Source of the DNA: Egicoccus sp. AB-alg6-2 | Lineage (GTDB): Bacteria; Actinomycetota; Nitriliruptoria; Nitriliruptorales; Nitriliruptoraceae | Assembly: GCF_041821025.1 (NCBI RefSeq) | Contig: NZ_JBGUAY010000001.1 | Coordinates: forward strand, 248,001-312,000 | Length of the DNA: 64,000 nt | Direction of reading: 5' to 3' | Part shown: positions 26,706 through 35,016 of the stretch, in pieces | Layout: each line of letters starts with the position of its first letter | How positions within the stretch are numbered: the stretch's first letter is position 1 | The notes under the pieces: model-generated | What the model saw: only the letters and a program-made list of their open reading frames with translations | What the model was told of the DNA's origin: nothing | Database searches by the model: none | Position numbers and translations under genes: made by a program

Positions 26706-28318
26706 GGCTTCGTTGGCCGGCTCGTACGGGGGTGGTGGCCTACGCCATCCTCGTCGGGCTGGTCACGCTGGGCGTGGCGGCCGGTGCGGTACCGCGCTGG
26801 TCGGGGAGCCTGCACCTGGTCGCACTGCCGCCACTGGACCTCGCGGCGGACCTGCGGTGGCTCCTCGCACGCGCCAGTACCTGGCCGGCCGCGGTCGCCG
26901 GCATGGCCGTCCTGCTGGCGGTGCGGATCACCGTGCTCGCCCTGCTCATCGACGCCGAGCGGCCGCGCTGGCGGCTGGCAGCGACCTTCTATGCCGTCGC
27001 GTGGTTGCCGCTGCTGCTCGCGGCCCAGTTCGACTTCATCGCCCACGCGGCGTTGTACTCGCGTCTCTTCGGGGCCGCCTTGTTCGTGCTCGGGCTGGTC
27101 TTCGTGGCGTTGGCGGCCGCGCCATGGAGCGAGGGAACCGGGGATGCCGCCGGGCGCTCCGCGGCCGCCGACCGCCCGCTGGTCGGACGGCTCTCCCGTG
27201 CCTGGCGGGGGGCGGCCCGGGCTGGACTGCGAGCCCCGGTCCTGCTCGCCTACGTGGCGGCGTTGGTGGTGCTGGGCGCCGTTGCCGAGCGCTGGCGTCC
27301 GCAGTCGCTGTGGCTGGCCGTGCCTGCGTCCGGGCTGCTGACACTCGCGACGATCGCCAGGCTCCGGAGTCCGGCCCCCGCACGGCCCGGGCGCGGCCTG
27401 GCCGCCGTGACCGTGCTGGGGCTCGCGCTCTGGGGCACGACGGTGGTGACCCGCGACGCGCCCTGGACCGCCTCGACGGCAACGAGGGACGGCTCGGCGG
27501 TCATCATGTCGGGCATCAACTCCGCCTCCGGCGAGGGCGCGATCTTCACCCTTCGGCCCGCCTACGTCGGCTTCACCTGCGAGCAGTTCACCTACTACTC
27601 CTACGCCGGGCCCGGTGACGGCCAGCCCCAGGGTGTCGCGGTCTGCCCACTCGACGCCGGTGCCCCCTACGTGCCCGAGGACACCCAGCGGCCCTTCGAG
27701 GAGCAGGTCGACCTGCTCGCCGAGCAGACGGCTGGCCTCGAGCCGCCGATCGTCGTCTTCGCTCACTCGCAGGCGGCGTGGGTCGCCTGGCAGGCCGCCG
27801 TTGAGGAGCGGATCGACGGCCTCGCCGCACTGGTCCTGATCGGTCCGTTCCCGTCCAGCCCGTTGGCCTGGCCGCCGCCGGGCGAACCCGGTCCAGGCAT
27901 CGTCGGCGGGGCCCTGTTCCGGTTCCTCGCACCCGCTGCCGCGGTGGTCGACTTCGACTTCGACGTCGACGCATCACTGAGCCGCGAGCTGCTCGCCAGT
28001 CCCGATGCGGCCGCGACCGTGTTCGCGCAGCCCCTGCCTCAGGACGTCGCGGCCCTGGCGGTGACGGCCTCCAGCGACCTCGCCGTGATGCCCGACGGCT
28101 GGCGCATCGACGGTGCCGTGGACGTCTGCCCCGTGCGGGAGGCCCACCCCTACCTGCCGATCACCCCGCACGTCCACCGTGCCGTGGACCGCTTCCTCGA
28201 CGGCCAGGTGCTGCGCGACCCGCCGGCCGCGGGGTCGGGGCAGCAGGGATGTCCGCCATGGCCGGAGCTGTACCGCCTCGCGTCGCAACCGTTCGGGGCG
28301 CCTCCGGCCGGCCGGTGA
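26702..28318 (+). CDS. polytopic membrane protein with C-terminal alpha/beta-hydrolase-like domain
   Basis: A 538-residue protein overlapping the previous stop by 4 bp. About seven hydrophobic helices occupy residues 8-245. The exterior domain (about 255-538) includes a lipase-like elbow VVFAHSQAAWVAWQAA near 353 and several Cys (TCEQF, AVCPLDAG, DVCPV, QGCPPW) that could form disulfides outside the cell. A histidine in ITPHVHRAVDRFL may complete the triad. Function unknown; probable membrane lipase or esterase. Confidence 0.7.
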   Translation: MRLRWPARTGVVAYAILVGLVTLGVAAGAVPRWSGSLHLVALPPLDLAADLRWLLARASTWPAAVAGMAVLLAVRITVLALLIDAERPRWRLAATFYAVAWLPLLLAAQFDFIAHAALYSRLFGAALFVLGLVFVALAAAPWSEGTGDAAGRSAAADRPLVGRLSRAWRGAARAGLRAPVLLAYVAALVVLGAVAERWRPQSLWLAVPASGLLTLATIARLRSPAPARPGRGLAAVTVLGLALWGTTVVTRDAPWTASTATRDGSAVIMSGINSASGEGAIFTLRPAYVGFTCEQFTYYSYAGPGDGQPQGVAVCPLDAGAPYVPEDTQRPFEEQVDLLAEQTAGLEPPIVVFAHSQAAWVAWQAAVEERIDGLAALVLIGPFPSSPLAWPPPGEPGPGIVGGALFRFLAPAAAVVDFDFDVDASLSRELLASPDAAATVFAQPLPQDVAALAVTASSDLAVMPDGWRIDGAVDVCPVREAHPYLPITPHVHRAVDRFLDGQVLRDPPAAGSGQQGCPPWPELYRLASQPFGAPPAGR

Positions 28319-28336
28319 GCCCGCTCGTGGTCGCCG

Positions 28337-29368
28337 TCAGGCGGCGGTCCGGTCCAACAGGTAGATCGCGAACGTCGGCAGCCAGTGCTCGCCGACATAG
28401 TCACCGCCGAGGACCTCGGGCAGCGCGGCGTCGCGGTGCCGCGCAGCGGCGTCCCTGGCGAGCTCGGCGAGCGCGTCGCCCGAGGGAAGGGCGTCACCGA
28501 TCGCCGCCCAGCACCATGCCCGGCTGAGGTTGAGGCCGTCGAGGTGCACCGTCTGCGGGTCGGTCCGGTCGCTGACGACCGCCGGGCGGGTCAGCGGCGA
28601 AGGGTCGGGAAGCAGTCGGTGCAGCCAGCCGGCGAACTCACCCGCACCGAGGACGCGACGCAGCAGATCGGCCTCGACGAGCACCGGCGAGAGGAAGTCG
28701 TTGGCCGAGGGCTCGAAGCCCGCGGCGTACCCCTCGTCGCGTCCGTACCAGCGGAGGGCGGCTTCGCCGACCGCGGCCGTCAGCGGCGCATCGTTGGTGA
28801 CGACGGCGGCATCGTGCAGCAGCCCGCAGGCGAAGGCGCTGTTGGCGTGGGTGCCGCTGCGCTGCGGATAGACGGTCGAACGCAGCCACTCGAGGCTGCG
28901 TTCACGCACGGTCTCCGCGAGCGGCGCCAACGTCGCGTCCCAGCGGTCGAGGTCGCGGTCCGTCGCCGCCCCGGCGCGCAGTTCGGCCGCCAGCGTGAGC
29001 AGCCATGCCCATCCGTAGGGTCGCTCCCAGGTGCGGCGCGCCGGATCGGCGAGGTAGTCGACCTCCGCCGCCACCGCTTCGGACGTGCAACGCTGCGTGA
29101 ACCAGTCCCGGATGGCGGGCGCCTCGGGCAGATCGGGATGACGGCGCAGCAGCCGGACCAGCATCCAGTGCTGGTGCACCGAGGAATGCCAGTCGTTGCT
29201 GCCGAAGAACAGTGGATGCAGTTGCGAAGGGGCGCGGCCGAGATCGTCGGGTCCGGTCAACAGGTGCATCGGGTGATTGGGGTACTCGCGTGCCACATTG
29301 GCGAGTCCGGTCGCCGCGTAGCGGGATGCAGTCGCGGGATCCAGCACATCGGGCGCGTCGGCGGTCAC
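28337..29368 (-). CDS. DUF2891 family protein
   Basis: A protein of 343 residues from GTG 29368 (AAGGA at good spacing). The DUF2891 features are clear: FFGSNDWHSSVHQHWMLVRLL near residue 52, RPYGWAWLL near 118, HANSAFACGLLHDA near 175 and FEPSANDFLSPVLVEADLL near 217. These form an alpha/alpha-toroid like those of glycan-processing enzymes. Activity has not been established for the family as far as I know. It converges with the membrane-hydrolase gene 18 bp away. Confidence 0.85.
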   Translation of the reverse strand: MTADAPDVLDPATASRYAATGLANVAREYPNHPMHLLTGPDDLGRAPSQLHPLFFGSNDWHSSVHQHWMLVRLLRRHPDLPEAPAIRDWFTQRCTSEAVAAEVDYLADPARRTWERPYGWAWLLTLAAELRAGAATDRDLDRWDATLAPLAETVRERSLEWLRSTVYPQRSGTHANSAFACGLLHDAAVVTNDAPLTAAVGEAALRWYGRDEGYAAGFEPSANDFLSPVLVEADLLRRVLGAGEFAGWLHRLLPDPSPLTRPAVVSDRTDPQTVHLDGLNLSRAWCWAAIGDALPSGDALAELARDAAARHRDAALPEVLGGDYVGEHWLPTFAIYLLDRTAA

Positions 29369-29442
29369 CGGGGGTCCTTCCCACTGGCCACCACGGCGAC
29401 GTGCGGACAGGGAGGGGATCGTTCGAGAGGACCGCCGCAACC

Positions 29443-29448
29443 TACCCT
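29443..29448 (+). promoter_or_regulatory. candidate -10 box TACCCT for the DUF72 gene
   Basis: TACCCT lies 27 bases before the ATG at 29476; the leader contains GGAG at 7-base spacing. Confidence 0.35.
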
Positions 29449-29475
29449 CGAACCAGGCGGCGACGGAGTCGCGTC

Positions 29476-30288
29476 ATGGCAGGCGAGGTACGGGTCGGCA
29501 CCAGCGGCTGGCAGTACGACGACTGGCGCGGGACGGTCTACCCGCCTGGCGTCGGGCCCGCCCGGTGGTTGTCCCACTACGTCGGCTGGTTCCCCACGGT
29601 CGAGGTGAACTCGACGTTCTACCGGCTGGCGCGCGAGACCGCCGCCGAACGATGGCGCGCCACCGCACCGCCCGGATTCGAGTACGTGCTCAAGGGCAGC
29701 CAGTTCATCACGCATCGGTTGAAGCTCAAGAACGCGCACGAAGCCGTCGGCCGGTTCTTCGCTCCGCTCGTGCCGGTGCTCGAGCGCACCTCGGTGGTGC
29801 TGTGGCAGCTGCCACCGAACTTCAAGCGCAACCTCGATCGGCTCGACCGCTTCCTCGACCTGCTGCCGCCGACGCACCGGTACGCCGTCGAGTTCCGCGA
29901 TGACGACTGGTTCCACCCCGACACCTACGCGCTGCTCGACCACCACGGCGCCTCGCACGTGTGGTTGTCGTCGAGCCTGACCCGGCGCCACGAGTCCGTC
30001 GCCACCGGCGACCACGTCTATCTGCGCTTCCACGGGTTGTCTGAGCGGGCCTACCGGCACGACTACACCGACGCCGAGCTCCTGCCGTGGGTGGAACGGC
30101 TGCGCGGGGTCGCCGAAGCCGGCACACCGGCCTGGGTGTTCTTCAACAACGACTACGAGGGGCACGCCGTCCGCAACGCGAGACGCCTGATCGAACTCCT
30201 CGGGGACGCGGCTCGGCCATGGCCTCCGGCGGACTACGACGTCATCGCGCTGCCCGAACACCAGGGGACCACGTTGCCGCCGAGGTGA
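29476..30288 (+). CDS. DUF72 family TIM-barrel protein
   Basis: A 270-residue protein with the canonical DUF72 opening VRVGTSGWQYDDWRGTVYPPG and the segments VEVNSTFYRL, FKRNLDRLDRFLDLLP, YAVEFRDDDWF and AWVFFNNDYEGHAVRNA. The family adopts a TIM barrel related to sugar isomerases or endonuclease IV; its reaction is not established. Start ATG with GGAG 7 bases upstream. Divergent from the DUF2891 gene. Confidence 0.9.
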   Translation: MAGEVRVGTSGWQYDDWRGTVYPPGVGPARWLSHYVGWFPTVEVNSTFYRLARETAAERWRATAPPGFEYVLKGSQFITHRLKLKNAHEAVGRFFAPLVPVLERTSVVLWQLPPNFKRNLDRLDRFLDLLPPTHRYAVEFRDDDWFHPDTYALLDHHGASHVWLSSSLTRRHESVATGDHVYLRFHGLSERAYRHDYTDAELLPWVERLRGVAEAGTPAWVFFNNDYEGHAVRNARRLIELLGDAARPWPPADYDVIALPEHQGTTLPPR

Positions 30289-30342
30289 TCGGGCGCGTAC
30301 CCTCCTGCCCGCCTCGCTTCGAGCTCGCTCGGAACGGGACAC

Positions 30343-30434
30343 GGAGGGTTCGCCTAGTCCGGCCTATGGCGCACGGCTGGAATCCGTGTTGGGAGTCACA
30401 TCCCTCGGGGGTTCGAATCCCCCACCCTCCGCCA
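30343..30434 (+). tRNA. tRNA-Ser (GGA)
   Basis: A class II tRNA with acceptor GGAGGGT/ACCCTCC, discriminator G and an encoded CCA (30432-30434). The anticodon stem CACGG/CCGTG surrounds CTGGAAT, anticodon GGA; the long variable arm and TTCGAAT T loop are present. It reads UCC and UCU. Confidence 0.95.
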
Positions 30435-30459
30435 GAGCATCACCGCTTGAACGGCGACG

Positions 30460-30486
30460 ACGCCCCGGCCACATCGGCCGGGGCGT
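30460..30486 (+). terminator. GC hairpin after tRNA-Ser(GGA)
   Basis: An 11-bp perfect stem (ACGCCCCGGCC, loop ACATC, GGCCGGGGCGT) 26 bases after the tRNA. It contains the whole stem of the hairpin behind tRNA-Ser(CGA). Confidence 0.75.
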
Positions 30487-30503
30487 CCGCGTTCGCGACA
30501 CCA

Positions 30504-30751
30504 CCCCACGTTCGGTTCCCGGCACGAAAGCCGGCGGCACCCGGCCCGCGCGAACGGCCGCGACGCCCCACGTTCGGTTCCCGACGCGAAAGGCGGCGGC
30601 ACCCGGCCCGCGCGAACGGCCGCGACGCCCCGCGTTCGGTGCCCGGTACGAAACTGGGCGGTATGCCCACCGGCGCGGCCGTCTTGCCGCCCCACGTTCG
30701 GCGTCCGGCACGAAAGCCGGCGGCACCTGGCCGCACCCGACCGCAAGGGGG
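30504..30751. repeat. four tandem 62-bp repeats with conserved hairpin
   Basis: Units begin at 30504, 30566, 30628 and 30690, an exact 62-bp period. Each opens with CCCC(A/G)CGTTCGG and has a central hairpin: CCGGC-ACGAAA-GCCGG in units 1 and 4, and CCCGGT...ACTGGG in unit 3, where both arms changed yet pairing is kept with one G-T. Units 1 and 2 differ at 3 of 62 positions; units 3 and 4 diverge in the second half. The period is not a multiple of 3, arguing against coding. This array fills most of the 461-bp gap 30435-30895. Its role is unknown. Confidence 0.85.
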
Positions 30752-30895
30752 ATCATCGTCCCTGGTCGCCGCCTCCGTTTCGGGCGAAGCTTCCCCGCGG
30801 GGCGTTGGCATCCGGCGGAACTGCTGCATGGGGACGGCGCGATCCGTGACTTCTGTGCGTCGGGCGTGCGCCCGGCGACGAGTTTGGAGCCGTCA

Positions 30896-31435
30896 ATGCG
30901 AAGCAGGTGCATGCACGTCCTCATGGTCGCCGCGATGCTGCTCACGATGCTGGCCGGCCCGGCGGCCGCCGACTCGGCGGTCCCCGCCGGCGGTGACTAC
31001 GACATCAAGATCGTCGGCAACGCCCGGCTGTACCCGTGGAACGGCGTGATCGACGGCACCACGGTCGCCTTGAACGTCCGCGTACGGTGCCCGGCCGGCG
31101 AGACCGCCGTCGTGCCCTTCGCCGGCATGCCCGATGCCTTTGGCGGGCAGTTCCCTGCGCCGTATCTGCCCGGCCACACGAGTCCGGCGGTGTACGGCGG
31201 CCTGGTGCAGTGCACCGGCGGCTGGGTCAAGGCGACGACGGTGGCGCGCAGCGTCGCCCGCCTGCAGAACCCGGCGACCCACCCGTTCGAGTACTTCTCG
31301 CACGGTCGCGTCGCGTTCGTGGTCGAGATCGCCGGGTGGCCCGACCCGCTGGCGACGCACAGCAAGACACTGCAGGTCGTGGTGCCGGGTCGGCGGGGGG
31401 CGGGCGGTACCCAACCGGGTGTGCGGGCGGCGTAG
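30896..31435 (+). CDS. secreted hypothetical protein
   Basis: A protein of 179 residues from ATG 30896, set by GGAG 7 bases upstream. A Sec signal peptide covers about residues 1-26, with a hydrophobic core (VLMVAAMLLTMLAGP) and predicted cleavage after AAA. The mature part is beta-rich with one Cys pair (VRCPAG and VQCTGG), suggesting a small disulfide-bonded beta-sandwich. No family recognised. It stands alone just after the 62-bp repeat array. Confidence 0.65.
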   Translation: MRSRCMHVLMVAAMLLTMLAGPAAADSAVPAGGDYDIKIVGNARLYPWNGVIDGTTVALNVRVRCPAGETAVVPFAGMPDAFGGQFPAPYLPGHTSPAVYGGLVQCTGGWVKATTVARSVARLQNPATHPFEYFSHGRVAFVVEIAGWPDPLATHSKTLQVVVPGRRGAGGTQPGVRAA

Positions 31436-31602
31436 CGCACCTCCGATCCGTGGGGGGCGACCACCACCGGCACACGCCCGGGGATGGCTCCGCGCGGTGG
31501 TGCGTTCCGCCGGAGGTCCACCTCGGGTTGGCGGCACGGCCGCGTCCAGGCATCACCGGGCGCGACCTTGCCGGTGTGGGGTCGAGGCGCGGACACCGCG
31601 AC

Positions 31603-31608
31603 TACGGT
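31603..31608 (+). promoter_or_regulatory. -10 box TACGGT of a leaderless leader ORF
   Basis: TACGGT is followed by 6 bases and an ATG at 31615, the leaderless spacing seen elsewhere in the window. It would drive the 12-codon leader and the mannitol-dehydrogenase-family gene. Confidence 0.45.
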
Positions 31609-31614
31609 TGCGGC

Positions 31615-31653
31615 ATGCCAGTTCCGCTTCCTGCCACGGCCTTTGCCGCGTGA
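31615..31653 (+). CDS. putative 12-residue leader peptide coupled to the dehydrogenase
   Basis: A complete mini-ORF, ATG to TGA, encoding MPVPLPATAFAA. Its start sits 6 bases after a TACGGT -10 box and its stop TGA overlaps the dehydrogenase GTG in GTGA. Ribosomes on a leaderless mRNA would translate it and re-initiate on the dehydrogenase. It holds 3 prolines in 12 codons. Detected from signals only; no homologue known to me. Confidence 0.4.
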   Translation: MPVPLPATAFAA

Positions 31654-33101
31654 CGGCGCTGTCCGCCGCGGCGCTGGGAACACTCGACGCGCGCGTCGGC
31701 GTTCCCGCGTACGACCGCGGCCGCCTCGTCGGAAGCATCGTGCACCTCGGGGTCGGCAACTTCGTCCGGGCCCACCTCGCGTCGTACCTCGACGAGGTGG
31801 CGCAGTCGGGAACGACGTCGTGGGGCATCGTCGGTGCCGGGGTGCGCCAGCACGACCGTCAGATCGCGGCGACGCTCGCGGCCCAGGACCACCTCTACAC
31901 CCTCGTCCAACGAGGGGAAGACACGGCGGACGTGCGGGTGATCGGCAGCCTGCTCGACCACCTTGCCGGCGGTGAACCCGATCGCACCGAGGTACGGCTG
32001 GCAGCACCCGAGACCCGCATCGTCTCGCTCACGATCACCGAGGCCGGCTACCCGATCGACGCGGACGGACATTTCGATCCCGCCTCGAGTCAGGCCGGCC
32101 CGGACTCCGCGATCGCGGTCGTCGTTCGGGGGCTGCGGCTGCGGCACGACGCCGGCCAAGGCCCGCTGACCGTCCTCAGCTGCGACAACATCGTCGGCAA
32201 CGGTGACGTGACGCGTGCCGCGGTCCTCGGTGTGGCGGAGCGGCTCGACACCGCGCTGGCCGGCTGGATCGAGCGAAACGTCGCCTTCCCCAACAGCATG
32301 GTCGACCGGATCACCCCCGCGACGACTGACGCGGACCGGGCCTGGCTGGCCAGCACCCACGGCATCGAGGACCGCTGGCCGGTGATGACCGAGCCGTTCC
32401 GCCAGTGGGTCCTCGAGGACACCTTCGCGGCCGACCGGCCCCCACTCGAGCAACTCGACGTCCTGCTCACCTCCGACGTCCGCCCCTACGAGCGGATGAA
32501 GCTGCATCTGCTCAATGCCGCGCACAGCTGTCTCGCGTATCCGGCCGCGCTGCTGGGGTTCGGACGTGTCGACCACGCGATGGCGGATCCGCTCGTCGAA
32601 CGGCTGGTCCGGTGCTACCTCGACACGGAGGGTGGACCGGTCGTACCGCCCGTCCCCGGCATCGACCTCGACGCCTACCGGTCGACGTTGGTGCAACGAT
32701 TCCGCAATCCGGCCGTGGCCGACCAGGTCTCCCGGCTGTGCCAGGACGGCTCGGCGAAGCTGCCGACGTTCGTGCTCCCCGTCGTGCGTGAGCAGCGCAC
32801 GAGACAGGGGCCGATCGGTATCGCCGCGCTCGCGGTGGCCAGTTGGTGCGTATACCTCGCCGGCGGGGTCGGCGACATCGTGACCGAGCCAGCGCCGGAT
32901 CCCCTGCTCGACACGCTCAGCCTCCACGCTCGGGCGGCCGACGACGACCCCCGCGAGTTCCTGCGCCTGCGCCGGGTCTTCGGCGACCTCGACCGGGACG
33001 AGCGGTTCGTCGCGGCCTTCCTCGACGCCCACCGTCGTCTGCGCGACGGCGGCGTGCGACGGGCCATCGAGGCGGCGATCGACGGGTCCGTGGCCGGCTG
33101 A
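31650..33101 (+). CDS. mannitol dehydrogenase family oxidoreductase
   Basis: A protein of 483 residues from GTG 31650. The N-terminal NAD domain has IVHLGVGNFVRAH. The central part carries SLTITEAGYPID and LSCDNIVGNGD; the family C-terminal domain holds the catalytic-lysine region PYERMKLHLLNAAHSCLAYPA near residue 280. Length and motifs match mannitol 2-dehydrogenase and fructuronate/tagaturonate reductases (UxuB group). Which polyol or uronate is used cannot be fixed. It starts the sugar island and converges on the ribokinase-like gene. Confidence 0.9.
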   Translation: MTALSAAALGTLDARVGVPAYDRGRLVGSIVHLGVGNFVRAHLASYLDEVAQSGTTSWGIVGAGVRQHDRQIAATLAAQDHLYTLVQRGEDTADVRVIGSLLDHLAGGEPDRTEVRLAAPETRIVSLTITEAGYPIDADGHFDPASSQAGPDSAIAVVVRGLRLRHDAGQGPLTVLSCDNIVGNGDVTRAAVLGVAERLDTALAGWIERNVAFPNSMVDRITPATTDADRAWLASTHGIEDRWPVMTEPFRQWVLEDTFAADRPPLEQLDVLLTSDVRPYERMKLHLLNAAHSCLAYPAALLGFGRVDHAMADPLVERLVRCYLDTEGGPVVPPVPGIDLDAYRSTLVQRFRNPAVADQVSRLCQDGSAKLPTFVLPVVREQRTRQGPIGIAALAVASWCVYLAGGVGDIVTEPAPDPLLDTLSLHARAADDDPREFLRLRRVFGDLDRDERFVAAFLDAHRRLRDGGVRRAIEAAIDGSVAG

Positions 33102-33108
33102 CGCTCGC

Positions 33109-33990
33109 TCAGCGCTGTGCGCGTGACAGCTGCACGATCCTGGCGGCCGCGTCGTTGGCGGCCCCGGCTGCGTCCGCCAGGGACGCGCCGCGCGACAGGC
33201 TCGCCGCCAGCGTGCCCGCGAACACGTCGCCGGCGCCCGTCGTGTCGACCGGGGTCACCCGAAGGCCGGGCACGTGCACGACATCGCCCGGGTTCGTCGC
33301 GACGTACGCACCCTCGGCGCCGTCGGTCACGACCACGGAGGCCACCCGCGCGGCAAGCCGGCGTGCGAGCTGGTCGGCGGCGTCGCGGGGCGCGCCGGAG
33401 CCGAGGACGGCAGCCGCCTCGCCCCGGTTGACGATCAGCGGATCGCAGCGGGCAAGCAGATCGGGCGCCAGGTCACGGACGGGGCTGGCGTTGAGCACGA
33501 ACCGGGTGTCGTTGTCTGCCGCCCAGGTCGCCGCGGCCTCGACCGCGACCAGGGGCACCTCGAGTTGAGCGAGTACCACGCGCGGCTGCAGGGCCGTCAA
33601 GGCGGCACCGACGGCGTCGGCCTCGAGGGTGCCGTTGGCGAGCGCCATGACCACGATGCGGTTCTCGCCGTCCGGCGTCACCTCGATGTAGGCGCGTCCG
33701 GTCGGCTGCGGGGACCTCACCACCCGAGAAACGTCCACGGCCGCGCGGTCCAGTTCGCCCAACAGCAGGCGACCCGCTTCGTCGTCCCCGACGCAGCCGA
33801 CGAACGCGGCGGGGGCCTCGGCGGCCGCCGCGACGGCCTGGTTGAGCCCCTTGCCGCCCGCGACCTCCTCGAGGTGGTCGCCCATGACCGTCTCCCCGGG
33901 AGCGGGAAACGCCGGCACGGCCACCACGACGTCGAGGTTGGCCGACCCGACGACGGTCACCGCCACGCCCTCACGCCTGTCGCCCGTCAT
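33109..33990 (-). CDS. PfkB-family ribokinase-like sugar kinase
   Basis: A 293-residue kinase. N-terminal VVGSANLDVVVAVPAFPAPGETVMG and GGKGLNQAVAAA are the PfkB signature 1 region. Signature 2, DTTGAGDVFAGTLAA near residue 240, contains the catalytic Asp. The overall pattern is close to ribokinase (VPLVAVEAAATWA, LIVNRGEAAAVLG). It phosphorylates ribose or another free sugar with ATP in the cytoplasm. It is the last gene of the minus-strand unit starting with the alpha-galactosidase. Confidence 0.88.
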   Translation of the reverse strand: MTGDRREGVAVTVVGSANLDVVVAVPAFPAPGETVMGDHLEEVAGGKGLNQAVAAAAEAPAAFVGCVGDDEAGRLLLGELDRAAVDVSRVVRSPQPTGRAYIEVTPDGENRIVVMALANGTLEADAVGAALTALQPRVVLAQLEVPLVAVEAAATWAADNDTRFVLNASPVRDLAPDLLARCDPLIVNRGEAAAVLGSGAPRDAADQLARRLAARVASVVVTDGAEGAYVATNPGDVVHVPGLRVTPVDTTGAGDVFAGTLAASLSRGASLADAAGAANDAAARIVQLSRAQR

Positions 33991-34002
33991 CTCGACCTCG
34001 GG

Positions 34003-35016
34003 TCACTCGCCGGGGTAGCGCACCCCGATGGCGGCACGGACTTGGTCCATGGTCGCCATCACGGCGACCGATTCCTCGGGTGGCATCAGGGGACTGGCGG
34101 TCTCACCGGCCGTGAGCAGCCGTTCGACCTCGGCAGCCTGGTACTGCATGCCGCGGCCGGACACCGCCTGCTCGAACCGGTCGACGGGCGTGCCCTTCGC
34201 GTCGAGCACGGTCACCGAGGCCGGGGAGTACCAGACCGCGTCGATCTCGATGCGGCCCTCGCTGCCCAGCACGACGGCCCGGTTCGATCCGCGCGAGCGC
34301 ATCGTGGAGAACGAGGTCGACACCACGCCCTCCCCGTGGTCGAGGATGGTGGCCACCGACTCGTCGACGCCGGTCGGGCCGATCACCCCGTGCGCCATGA
34401 CCCCGGTCGGGGTGCCGAGCAGGTCGTGTGCGAACGCCAGCGGGTACGAGCCGAGGTCGAGCAGCGCCCCGCCGCCAACCGCGAGGTCGTTGAGGCGGTG
34501 CGTGGGCTCGGTCGGCAGGTTCTGGGTGTGGTCGGCGTGCAGCGAGCGGATCGCGCCGATGCGGCCGGCAGCGATCACCTCGCGGACGTAGGCCATGTGC
34601 GGCAGGAAGCGGGTCCACATCGCTTCCATGACCAGCAGCCTGCGCTCGCGGCCGAGGTCGACGATCCGGCGTGCTTCGTCGGCGTTGAGGGTGAACGCCT
34701 TCTCGACCAGGACGTGCTTGCCGTTCGCGAGCGCGTCGCAGGCGTTGGTCACGTGCAGGTGGTGGGGCGTGGCGACGTACACCACGTCGACCTGCGGGTC
34801 GGCGACGAGGTCCGCGTACGACCCGTGGGCGGTCGGGACGTCGAACTCCTCGGCGAACCGCTGTGCCGCCTCGGGCGTCCGCGACCCGACGGCGGCGATG
34901 CGGTGACCGTGGGCGGCGAGGTCGCGGGCGAACAGACGGGCGATGCCGCCGGTGGCCAGGATGCCCCAGCCCACCTCGCCGGCGGACGTCGGCTCGGGCG
35001 CGGTGGTGTCGGTCAC
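34003..35016 (-). CDS. Gfo/Idh/MocA family oxidoreductase
   Basis: A 337-residue NAD(P)-dependent sugar oxidoreductase. The Rossmann start is GWGILATGGIARLFARDL, with VDVVYVATPHHLHVTNACDALANGKHVLVEKAFTLN near residue 75 holding the EK(P/A) signature, and GGALLDLGSYPLAFA near 187. It overlaps the stop of the preceding zinc-type dehydrogenase by 4 bp. Likely oxidises or epimerises a sugar released by the galactosidase. Confidence 0.9.
   Translation of the reverse strand: MTDTTAPEPTSAGEVGWGILATGGIARLFARDLAAHGHRIAAVGSRTPEAAQRFAEEFDVPTAHGSYADLVADPQVDVVYVATPHHLHVTNACDALANGKHVLVEKAFTLNADEARRIVDLGRERRLLVMEAMWTRFLPHMAYVREVIAAGRIGAIRSLHADHTQNLPTEPTHRLNDLAVGGGALLDLGSYPLAFAHDLLGTPTGVMAHGVIGPTGVDESVATILDHGEGVVSTSFSTMRSRGSNRAVVLGSEGRIEIDAVWYSPASVTVLDAKGTPVDRFEQAVSGRGMQYQAAEVERLLTAGETASPLMPPEESVAVMATMDQVRAAIGVRYPGE

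Noticed and set aside
30504-30751. CRISPR array
   Set aside because: The units are contiguous with no unique spacers, and no cas gene is in the window.
30364-30945. minus-strand frames across the 62-bp repeats encoding repeated RVPPAFVPGTERG-like peptides
   Set aside because: The 62-bp period shifts frame each unit, so the peptides appear in all frames. They also overlap a tRNA. They reflect the DNA repeat, not a protein.
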